NCBI GenBank assembly: GCA_021823875.1
Contig: JAKAMD010000167.1
Span: 1 to 7,500 of the forward strand
Source of the DNA: Pseudomonadota bacterium
GTDB lineage: Bacteria; Pseudomonadota; Alphaproteobacteria; Rhizobiales; Xanthobacteraceae
Length of the DNA: 7,500 nt
Direction of reading: 5' to 3'
Shown here in pieces: positions 1 to 6,783 of this stretch (positions within the stretch are counted from its first letter, which is position 1; the number at the start of each line of letters is the position of its first letter). A model generated the notes under the pieces. It was not told the origin of the DNA, made no database searches, and saw only the letters and a list, made by a program, of their open reading frames with translations. Position numbers and translations under genes: made by a program.

Positions 1-1
1 G

Positions 2-2743
2 GTCAATCAGCGTGAATTGAGCGACATCGCCGACACTATCATGGCGCCGCGGCTGTCAGAATTGAGCGGCGTCGGCCATGTCTCGGTGCAGGGCGGTCTC
101 CGGCCGGCGATCCGCATCCAGGCCAACCTCGACCGGCTCGCCGCCTATGGCATCGGGTTGGAAGATCTGCGCACGGCCATCGTCGGCGCCAATGTGGCGG
201 GGCCGAAAGGCGCGCTCGATGGCACCCACCAGTCCTACACCATCGCCGCCAACGACCAGATCGCTGACGCCGACGCCTACAAGTCGGTGGTGGTGGCCTA
301 TCGCAACAATGCGCCGGTGCTGTTGAACGACGTCGCCGACGTGGCCGACGGGCTGGAAAACTCAAAGGTCGGCGCCTGGTATCAGGGCAAGCCGGCCGTC
401 GTCATCGACGTGCAGCGCCAGCCCGGCGCCAATGTGATCGAGACGGTCGAGCGGGTGCAAAAGGCGCTGCCGCGGCTGCGGGCCGCCATGCCGGCCGGCG
501 CCAAACTCACCGTGGTCAACGACCGCACCACCACCATCCGCGCCTCGGTGCGCGACGTGCAGCTCACGCTGGTGCTGAGCGTCGCGCTGGTGGTGCTGGT
601 GGTGCTGATCTTCCTGCGCACGGTGCGTGCCACCGTGATCGCCGGCGTGGCCCTGCCGCTGTCATTGATCGCCACCTTCGGGGTGATGTGGTTCTGCGGC
701 TTCTCGCTCGACAACCTCTCGCTGATGGCGTTGACCATCGGTACCGGCTTCGTGGTCGACGATGCCATCGTGATGATCGAGAACATCGTGCGCCACATGG
801 AGAACGGCGAAAAGCCATTGCAGGCGGCGCTCAAAGGTGCGGGCGAGATCGGCTTCACGGTTATCTCGCTGACCATGTCGCTGATCGCGGTGTTCATCCC
901 GCTCTTGTTCATGACCGGGCTGGTCGGGCGCATGTTCCGCGAATTCGCGCTCACGCTCACCATCGCGGTGGTGGCCTCGGCGGTGGTTTCGCTGACGCTG
1001 ACGCCGATGATGTGCGGCCGCCTGCTGCGCCACGGTCATGCCAGCCACGGCCGGCTGGCGCACAAATTCACGAGCCTGGTCGACCGCACGGTCGATCTCT
1101 ACCACAACAGTCTGCAATGGGTGCTGCGCCACCAGTTCGCCACCCTGATGGTCACGCTCGGCACGCTCGCGCTCACCATGGTGCTCTATGTGGCGATGCC
1201 GAAGGGCTTTCTGCCCTTGCAGGACACCGGCCTGATCACCGCCGTGACGGAAGCCGGCCCCGACGTGTCCTTCGAGGAGATGGAGCGCCGCCAGCACGAG
1301 GTGGAGACCATCGTGCGCGCCGACCCGGATGTGATCGGCGTCGTTTCGGTAATCGGCGTCTCCCCGCTCAACGCCACGCCCAATGCCGGCCGGCTCGCCA
1401 TCACGCTGAAGCCGCGCGACGAGCGTGACGACCTGGTCGGCACCATCATCGACCGGCTCAAGCGCAAAGTCGCCGGCCTTCCCGGCATGATGGTCTATTT
1501 CCAGGCCACCCAGGACATCCAGATTTCCACCCGCGTCAGCCGCGCCCAGTACCAATACACGCTGGTGTCGACCGACCGCGACGAGGTGCTCACCTGGGCC
1601 GAAAAGCTGACCCAGGCGCTGCGCCGATCGCCCGCGCTGCGCGACGTCGCCTCGGAGGCGCAAGAAGGCGGCCCGCGCCTCATCGTCGATGTCGACCGCG
1701 AGCAGGCCGGCCGCCTCGGCGTCTCCATGCAGAGCGTCACCGACACGCTCAACGACGCCTTCGGCCAGCGCCAGATCTCCACCATCTACGGCCAGGCCAA
1801 CCAGTACCGCGTCATCCTGGAGGCGCAGCCGCGCTACCAACAGGACCCGTCGGCGCTGTCAAAAATCTACATCACCGGCGCGCGCACCTCGACCGGCACC
1901 ACGTCGACCGTGGGCAATACCGCGACCGGCACGACCAGCACCAACACCACCGCCACGCCCAATACGGTAACCGGCTCCAACCAGGTGCCGCTCTCGGCCT
2001 TCGCGCGTTTCGTGCGCACCACGGCGCCGCTGGCGATCGCGCACCAGGAGCAGTTCCCCAGCGTCACCATCAGCTTCGACCTCGCGCCCGGCGCCGCCTT
2101 GAGCGACGCGGTCACCACCATCAGCCAGGCGGAACAGCAGATCGGCATGCCGGCGACCGTGACCGGCAGCTATTTCGGCGACGCCGCCGAATTTTCGAAG
2201 TCGCTTGCCAGCGAGCCCTGGCTGATCCTCGCCGCCGCGGTAACCATCTACATCGTGCTGGGCGTGCTCTATGAGAGCTTCATCCACCCGCTCACGATTC
2301 TCTCCACCTTGCCTTCGGCCGGCGTCGGCGCGCTGCTGGCGCTGTCGCTGTTCCATTACGACCTGTCGGTGATCGCGCTGATCGGCATCGTGCTGTTGAT
2401 GGGCATCGTGAAGAAGAACGCCATTCTGATGATCGACTTCGCGATCGAGGCGGAACGCCATCAGGGCATGACGCCGGAGCGGTCGATCGTGCAGGCGGCC
2501 ATGCTACGCTTCCGCCCGATCATGATGACCACGCTGGCCGCGCTGTTCGGCGCGCTGCCGTTGGCGCTGGAAGCCGGCACCGGCTCGGAACTGCGCAACC
2601 CGCTCGGCGTCACCATTGTCGGCGGCCTGCTGCTGTCCCAACTGCTCACGCTCTACACCACGCCGGTGATCTATCTCTACATGGAGCGGCTGCGCGCGCG
2701 GCTGACCGGGCGCGCGAGAATGCGGCCGCATCCGGCGGAGTAG
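2..2743 (+). CDS. mdtB: RND multidrug efflux permease, MdtB-like (5' partial)
   Basis: This is an inner-membrane proton/drug antiporter subunit of the RND (HAE1) superfamily. The frame is open to the left edge (first visible residues VNQREL), so the start lies outside the window. The visible 913 residues begin just before the GVGHV motif. Alignment by eye with the downstream permease suggests about 148 residues are missing: TM1 and the first part of the porter domain. The TM4 proton-relay Asp pair (VVDDAIVMIEN) is at 758-763. The TM10 Lys, in IVKKNAI, is at 2414-2416, and the TM11 FRPIMMTT motif lies near 2511-2531. The segment ALKGAGEIGFTVISLT resembles E. coli MdtB more than MdtC, and QRQISTIY is shared by both. 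An unusual Thr-rich insertion occupies about 1880-1981. The gene lies directly upstream of an MdtC-like gene, as in mdtABC operons. The RND permease assignment is certain; the MdtB subtype and the drug substrates are inferred. Confidence 0.93.
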   Translation, partial: VNQRELSDIADTIMAPRLSELSGVGHVSVQGGLRPAIRIQANLDRLAAYGIGLEDLRTAIVGANVAGPKGALDGTHQSYTIAANDQIADADAYKSVVVAYRNNAPVLLNDVADVADGLENSKVGAWYQGKPAVVIDVQRQPGANVIETVERVQKALPRLRAAMPAGAKLTVVNDRTTTIRASVRDVQLTLVLSVALVVLVVLIFLRTVRATVIAGVALPLSLIATFGVMWFCGFSLDNLSLMALTIGTGFVVDDAIVMIENIVRHMENGEKPLQAALKGAGEIGFTVISLTMSLIAVFIPLLFMTGLVGRMFREFALTLTIAVVASAVVSLTLTPMMCGRLLRHGHASHGRLAHKFTSLVDRTVDLYHNSLQWVLRHQFATLMVTLGTLALTMVLYVAMPKGFLPLQDTGLITAVTEAGPDVSFEEMERRQHEVETIVRADPDVIGVVSVIGVSPLNATPNAGRLAITLKPRDERDDLVGTIIDRLKRKVAGLPGMMVYFQATQDIQISTRVSRAQYQYTLVSTDRDEVLTWAEKLTQALRRSPALRDVASEAQEGGPRLIVDVDREQAGRLGVSMQSVTDTLNDAFGQRQISTIYGQANQYRVILEAQPRYQQDPSALSKIYITGARTSTGTTSTVGNTATGTTSTNTTATPNTVTGSNQVPLSAFARFVRTTAPLAIAHQEQFPSVTISFDLAPGAALSDAVTTISQAEQQIGMPATVTGSYFGDAAEFSKSLASEPWLILAAAVTIYIVLGVLYESFIHPLTILSTLPSAGVGALLALSLFHYDLSVIALIGIVLLMGIVKKNAILMIDFAIEAERHQGMTPERSIVQAAMLRFRPIMMTTLAALFGALPLALEAGTGSELRNPLGVTIVGGLLLSQLLTLYTTPVIYLYMERLRARLTGRARMRPHPAE
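1892..1957 (+). repeat. Thr-rich coding repeat inside the MdtB-like permease
   Basis: Two adjacent 33-bp (11-codon) units start at 1892 and 1925. Both begin with the residues TGTTST, after which they diverge. They form the core of a Thr/Ser/Gly/Asn-rich stretch (about 1880-1981) in which 15 of the 29 codons from 1886 to 1972 encode Thr. The downstream paralogue has only a short SGSGGTQ turn at the matching place, between the IYV strand and VPLSAVA. This looks like an expanded surface loop of the periplasmic part, probably grown by tandem duplication. Confidence 0.6.
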
Positions 2744-2791
2744 CGCATGATCCCGAAAAGTGGGAACCGGTTTTCGGACAAGATCATGCGC
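2743..2791. repeat. Compact palindromic intergenic repeat between the RND genes
   Basis: Perfect 10-bp outer arms, GCGCATGATC at 2743-2752 and GATCATGCGC at 2782-2791, enclose perfect 7-bp inner arms, CCGAAAA at 2753-2759 and TTTTCGG at 2771-2777. The left arms are contiguous, the right arms are separated by a 4-nt bulge (2778-2781), and the loop is 11 nt (2760-2770). In RNA this would be a stable 17-bp stem. The first base is the G of the upstream TAG stop, and the element ends 14 bp before the next ATG. From memory, near-identical CATGATC...GATCATG elements are dispersed through Rhizobiales genomes. A role in mRNA stability or in tuning expression between the two genes is inferred. It is not followed by a T tract, so it is a poor intrinsic terminator. 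Confidence 0.8.
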
Positions 2792-2800
2792 AGAAAGAAA
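2792..2800 (+). promoter_or_regulatory. Weak purine-rich ribosome binding site for the MdtC-like gene
   Basis: The stretch AGAAAGAAA lies 5 nt before the ATG at 2806, right after the palindromic repeat. It lacks a true GGAGG core, so binding to the 16S tail is likely weak. It supports the ATG at 2806, which also gives the expected RND N-terminus (MNFSRPFIRRP). Confidence 0.4.
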
Positions 2801-2805
2801 CTGCC

Positions 2806-5800
2806 ATGAATTTCTCCCGGCCCTTCATCCGGCGGCCGATCGGCACCACGCTGATGGCGATCGGGCTGTTCCTGGTGGGCGTGGTGGCCTATGCCTTCTT
2901 GCCGGTCGCGAGCCTGCCCAGCATCGAATTCCCCGTCGTCATGGTGAGCGCCAACCGCCCGGGCGCCGATCCGGCGATCATGGCGGCGACAGTGGCGGCC
3001 CCGCTCGAGCGGCGGCTTTCCGAGATTGCCGGCGTCAACGAACTGACCTCGGTGTCCTCGCTCGGCAATTCGCGCATCATCGTCCAGTTCGATCTCTCGC
3101 GTAGCGTCGAGGGCGCCGCGCGCGACGTGCAGGCCGCGCTCAATGCCGCGCTCAGCGATCTGCCGAGCGACATGCCGACGCTGCCGAGCTTCCGCAAGTT
3201 CAACCCGGCCTCCTCGCCGATCCTGATCCTGGCGCTCACCTCGGAAACCATGCCGGCCAGCGCGATCTATGACGCCGCCGACAGCGTATTGTCGCAGCGC
3301 TTGAGCCAGGTCGAAGGCGTGGCCGATGTCACCGTCGCCGGCTCCGAGCAGCCGGCGATCCGCGTGCGCGTCGATCCGGCACGGCTCGCCGCCATGGGCG
3401 TATCGCTGGAGGAGGTGCGCACCGCGATCTCCAATTCCAACGCTATGGGCCCGCTCGGCTCCTTCGACGGCAATAAGCGCACCACCACCATCGGCATCAA
3501 CGACCAACTGCGCGACGCCGCCGATTACGACCCGGTGGTGGTGAAGACCGTCGACGGCACGGTGATTCGGCTGACCGACATCGCCAGCGTGCGCGCCAGC
3601 GTGCGCAACAGCCGTTCGGCCGGCTGGTACAACCACAAACCCTCGGTGCTGCTGGTCATCACCAAGCAGGCCGACGCCAACGTGCTCGACACCGTCGACC
3701 GCATCTACGATCTGCTGCCCAAGCTCAAGCAGTGGATACCCGCCGGCATCGACATTTCAGTGCTGGCCGACCGCACCCAGACCATCCGCGCCAGCGTGCA
3801 CGACATGCAGCTCACGCTCGCGGCAACAATCGTGCTGGTGATGCTGGTGGTGGCGGTGTTCCTGCGCCGCACGGCGGCGACGCTCGCCGCCGGCGTGACG
3901 GTGCCGCTGGCGCTCGCCGGCACCTGCGCGGCCATGTGGGCGGCCGGCTTCTCGGTCAACAACCTGTCGCTGATGGCACTCGCCGTGTCGGTCGGTTTCG
4001 TGGTCGACGACGCCATCGTGATGATCGAGAACGTGTTCCGCAATCTGGAGAAAGGCTATTCGCCGCTGCGCGCCACTTTGCAGGGCGCGCGCCAGATCGG
4101 CTTCACCGTGATCTCGATCTCGGTCTCGCTGCTCGCCGCCTTCATCCCCTTGCTGTTCATGGGCAGCATCGTCGGCCGGCTGTTCCGCGAATTCTCGGTG
4201 ACGCTCGCCTTCGCGATCGTGGTGTCGACCGTGGTGTCGCTGTCGGTGACGCCGATGATCTGCGGCTATTTCGTGCGCGAGGCGCCGAGTAAGACCGCCA
4301 CCTGGCTCGACCGGCTGGTCGAGCGCGTGCTGTCGCGCACAATCCGCTTCTACGACCGCACGCTGCATTTCGCGCTCGACAACAGGCCGCTGATGCTGAT
4401 CGTGTTCGTGGCGACCATCGCGCTCACCGTCGGGTTGTTCATCAAAGTGCCGAAAGGCTTCTTCCCGCAGGACGACACCGGGCTGATCTTTGGCGGCACC
4501 GAGGCCTCCACCGACATCTCCTTCGACGCCATGAAGGCCTTGCAAGAAAAGGCCATGGACATAGTGCTGGCCGATCCGGCGGTGGCAGGCGTCGGCTCCT
4601 CGATCGGCGCCAGTCCTTTCAACGCCTCGGTCAACCGCGGCCGCCTGTTCATCAGCCTCAAGCCGCTTGATCAGCGCGGCAATATCAGCACCCAGCGGGT
4701 GGTGGCACGGCTGCGCGCCAAGCTCAACCACATCCCCGGCATGCGCGTCTTCATGGTGCCGGCGCAGGACCTGCACTACGGCGGCCGGCAGAGCGACTCG
4801 CAATACCAGTTCACCCTATGGGGGGCCGACATCGAGGCGCTGCAACAATGGGTGCCCAAGGTGCTGGAACGGGTGAAGCAGATTCCCGGCCTCACCGACG
4901 TCACCACCGACCGCGAACAGGGCGGCCTGCAGGCGAGCGTCGTGATCGACCGCACCGCGGCGGCGCGCCTCGGCGTGCGCATGACCGACATCGACAATGC
5001 GCTCAACGATGCCTTCTCGCAGCGGCAGATTTCCACCATCTACAGCGCGCGCAACCAGTACAAGGTGATTCTTGAGGTCACCCGCAAGAACCAGCGCGAT
5101 CCCAACGATATGTCGCAGATTTACGTGTCAGGCAGTGGCGGCACGCAGGTGCCGCTGTCGGCGGTGGCGCATGTCGAGCGCACCATCGCGCCGCTGGTGG
5201 TCAACCACCAGGGCCAGTTCCCGTCGGTGACCATCACCTACAATCTCACGCCCGGCACACCGCTGGAGGCCGCCACCATGACGATCCAGCAAGCGGTGGC
5301 CGAGATGCACCTGCCCGATTCGATCCGCACCGACTTCGCCGGCGACGTGCGCGCCTTCCGCCAGAGCATGGGCGCACAGCCGATTCTGGTCGCGGCGGCG
5401 CTGATCGCGGTCTATATCGTGCTTGGCGTATTGTACGAGAGCCTGGCGCATCCGCTCACCATCATCTCGACGTTGCCCTCCGCCGGCCTCGGCGCGCTGC
5501 TCGCGCTCATGGTCTCAGGCACCGAGCTGACGGTGATCGCCTTCATCGGCATCATCCTGCTGATCGGCATCGTCAAGAAGAACGGCATCATGATGGTGGA
5601 CTTCGCGCTCGACGGCGAGCGCCGGCGCGGCCTGCCGCCCAAGCAGGCGATCCACGAAGCCTGCCTCGAACGCTTCCGCCCGATCCTGATGACCACGCTT
5701 GCCGCCATGCTGGGCGCGCTGCCGCTGGTAATCGCCAGCGGTCCCGGCTCCGAGCTGCGCCGCCCACTCGGCATCACCATCATCGGTGGCTTGCTGGTGT

Positions 5801-5925
5801 CGCAGGTGCTGACGCTCTACACCACGCCGGTGATCTACCTGATGCTCGACCGGCTGCACCGCAAACTCGGCGGCGCACATTTCACTTTCATCAAGCGCAG
5901 GCCGCTCGCGGAGCCGGCGGGGTAA
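2806..5925 (+). CDS. mdtC: RND multidrug efflux permease, MdtC-like (complete)
   Basis: This is a complete 1039-residue inner-membrane RND (HAE1) proton/drug antiporter, close to the usual length of about 1025-1040. The N-terminus MNFSRPFIRRP is typical and is followed by TM1 (about residues 14-33). The first large periplasmic loop runs to about 335. TM2-TM6 start at about 337, with the proton-relay pair Asp401-Asp402 in GFVVDDAIVMIEN. TM7 is at about 529-549, the second periplasmic loop runs to about 855, and TM8-TM12 form the C-terminal block. The TM10 relay Lys is Lys925 in GIVKKNGI, and FRPILMTT follows in TM11. TLQGARQIGFTVIS resembles E. coli MdtC (LQG) more than MdtB (LKG). The gene follows the MdtB-like gene by 62 bp; MdtB and MdtC are known to form a mixed trimer fed by the MdtA adaptor. 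No frameshift or missing key residue is visible. Substrates cannot be told from sequence. Confidence 0.96.
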   Translation: MNFSRPFIRRPIGTTLMAIGLFLVGVVAYAFLPVASLPSIEFPVVMVSANRPGADPAIMAATVAAPLERRLSEIAGVNELTSVSSLGNSRIIVQFDLSRSVEGAARDVQAALNAALSDLPSDMPTLPSFRKFNPASSPILILALTSETMPASAIYDAADSVLSQRLSQVEGVADVTVAGSEQPAIRVRVDPARLAAMGVSLEEVRTAISNSNAMGPLGSFDGNKRTTTIGINDQLRDAADYDPVVVKTVDGTVIRLTDIASVRASVRNSRSAGWYNHKPSVLLVITKQADANVLDTVDRIYDLLPKLKQWIPAGIDISVLADRTQTIRASVHDMQLTLAATIVLVMLVVAVFLRRTAATLAAGVTVPLALAGTCAAMWAAGFSVNNLSLMALAVSVGFVVDDAIVMIENVFRNLEKGYSPLRATLQGARQIGFTVISISVSLLAAFIPLLFMGSIVGRLFREFSVTLAFAIVVSTVVSLSVTPMICGYFVREAPSKTATWLDRLVERVLSRTIRFYDRTLHFALDNRPLMLIVFVATIALTVGLFIKVPKGFFPQDDTGLIFGGTEASTDISFDAMKALQEKAMDIVLADPAVAGVGSSIGASPFNASVNRGRLFISLKPLDQRGNISTQRVVARLRAKLNHIPGMRVFMVPAQDLHYGGRQSDSQYQFTLWGADIEALQQWVPKVLERVKQIPGLTDVTTDREQGGLQASVVIDRTAAARLGVRMTDIDNALNDAFSQRQISTIYSARNQYKVILEVTRKNQRDPNDMSQIYVSGSGGTQVPLSAVAHVERTIAPLVVNHQGQFPSVTITYNLTPGTPLEAATMTIQQAVAEMHLPDSIRTDFAGDVRAFRQSMGAQPILVAAALIAVYIVLGVLYESLAHPLTIISTLPSAGLGALLALMVSGTELTVIAFIGIILLIGIVKKNGIMMVDFALDGERRRGLPPKQAIHEACLERFRPILMTTLAAMLGALPLVIASGPGSELRRPLGITIIGGLLVSQVLTLYTTPVIYLMLDRLHRKLGGAHFTFIKRRPLAEPAG

Positions 5926-5930
5926 GCTCA

Positions 5931-6073
5931 GACTCCTGTCCCGGGCGCAGTGCAGCGTGAGCGAAGCGAACGGTGCACTGCAGACCCGGGACCGTCGCAA
6001 ATTCCGAGATTGGTGCGGCCCCGGATCTGCGGCGCACTACTTCGTACTGCACCGCAGATCCGGGGCAGGAGTC
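5931..6073. repeat. 143-bp nested palindromic repeat filling a convergent intergenic gap
   Basis: Terminal inverted repeats are GACTCCTG at 5931-5938 and CAGGAGTC at 6066-6073. They extend to 14 bp (5931-5944 against 6060-6073) with one mismatch that is a G-T wobble. Inside are two hairpins. The first spans 5938-5992, with GTCCCGGG/CCCGGGAC and GCAGTGCA/TGCACTGC arms around a 19-nt loop. The second spans 6019-6065, with perfect 14-bp CCCCGGATCTGCGG arms and further pairing inward. The element starts 5 nt after the + strand stop and ends 2 nt before the - strand stop, so it makes up nearly the whole 150-bp gap. From memory, similar sequence containing GTGAGCGAAGCGAA is dispersed in Bradyrhizobium-type genomes. 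It encodes no protein that I can recognise and is probably a non-autonomous mobile repeat (MITE- or REP-like). Confidence 0.82.
6019..6065. terminator. Long hairpin, possible bidirectional transcription barrier
   Basis: A perfect 14-bp GC-rich stem (6019-6032 with 6052-6065) continues inward through a C-A mismatch, three pairs, a C-C mismatch and three more pairs, closing on a 3-nt loop (TTC, 6041-6043). It is symmetric and lies between convergent genes, so it could stop or stabilise transcripts from both sides. There is no T tract on either side, so it does not meet the standard intrinsic-terminator pattern; the role is inferred from position and structure. Confidence 0.4.
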
Positions 6074-6075
6074 AT

Positions 6076-6783
6076 TCACACCCCCAAATACCGGTGCTGC
6101 ACGTCGGGTGCGGCGGCGAGCTCGGCGGAAGCGCCTGACCACACCACCTTGCCGCGCTCGATCATGTAATGACGGTCGGCGGTGCGGATCAGCATGCCGA
6201 CATTTTTGTCGATCACCAGGATGGCGAGACCGCTCGCTTTCAATTGCGCCAGACACTTCCAGATCTCGGCACGGATCAGCGGCCCCAGGCCCTCGGTCGC
6301 CTCGTCCAGGATCAACAGGCGCGGGTTGATCATCAGCGCGCGACCGATCGCCAGCATTTGCTGCTCGCCGCCCGACAATTGATTGCCCATGTTGTCGGCG
6401 CGCTCGGCCAGCCGCGGGAACAGCGCGCACACCGTCTCGAGCGTCCAGGCGCCGCCGTCGCGCTTGACCGCGGTCGCCACCAGGTTCTCGCGCACCGACA
6501 GATTGGGGAAGATCTGCCGTCCTTCCGGCACCAGGCCGATGCCGGCCTGCGCGATGCGATAGGCGGGCAGATCGCGAATTTCCTCGCCGGCGAAGCGGAT
6601 CGAGCCGGCGCGCGCGGGGGTAAGCCCCATGATCGAGCGCACGGTGGTGGTCTTGCCCATGCCGTTGCGGCCCATCAGCGTCACCATCTCGCCCGGTGCG
6701 ACGGTCAGCGACACGCCGAACAGCACCTGGGAAACGCCATAGGACGTCTCGACCCCGTCGAGCGCCAACACCGGTTCAGCCAT
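6076..6783 (-). CDS. livF: Branched-chain amino acid/amide ABC transporter ATPase, LivF family
   Basis: This 235-residue cytoplasmic ATPase is the usual LivF length. It pairs with LivG to power a HAAT-family importer for branched-chain amino acids, amides, urea or similar small solutes; the actual substrate cannot be read from the ATPase. Visible motifs are Walker A GRNGMGKTT (38-46), the LivF-type Q-loop region PEGRQIF (86-92), signature LSGGE (136-140), and Walker B LLILDE (156-161) followed by ATEGL. At the switch (H-loop) position the motif is VIDKN, so Lys193 stands where LivG has His and E. coli LivF has Gln (VEQN). The ATG at 6783 overlaps the end of livG by 8 bp and has a good Shine-Dalgarno, so the two are translationally coupled. 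The gene ends 2 nt from the nested palindrome. UrtE-like or amide-transporter alternatives remain possible. Confidence 0.94.
   Translation of the reverse strand: MAEPVLALDGVETSYGVSQVLFGVSLTVAPGEMVTLMGRNGMGKTTTVRSIMGLTPARAGSIRFAGEEIRDLPAYRIAQAGIGLVPEGRQIFPNLSVRENLVATAVKRDGGAWTLETVCALFPRLAERADNMGNQLSGGEQQMLAIGRALMINPRLLILDEATEGLGPLIRAEIWKCLAQLKASGLAILVIDKNVGMLIRTADRHYMIERGKVVWSGASAELAAAPDVQHRYLGV

Noticed and set aside
17..19. TTG as the start of the first RND permease
   Set aside because: The frame is open upstream to the window edge and the protein would lack TM1 and part of the porter domain; the true start lies before the window.
662..1840. 392-codon open frame on the - strand
   Set aside because: It is antisense to the MdtB-like gene, His/Arg/Asp-rich without any domain, and results from high GC at third positions of the real gene.
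2677..3636. 319-codon open frame on the - strand spanning the gap between the permeases
   Set aside because: It has low-complexity composition, no recognisable domain, and covers conserved RND coding sequence on the other strand.
3757..4803. 348-codon open frame on the - strand
   Set aside because: It is antisense to the conserved TM2-TM7 part of the MdtC-like gene and has the same His-rich shadow composition.
5931..6073. CRISPR array or tRNA in the convergent gap
   Set aside because: There are inverted, not direct, repeats with no regular spacers, and no cloverleaf or T-loop consensus; the hairpin arms explain the structure.
5950..6329. Short + strand open frames running from the nested palindrome into livF
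   Set aside because: Several frames are open at once across palindromic DNA, none with a ribosome site or recognisable domain.
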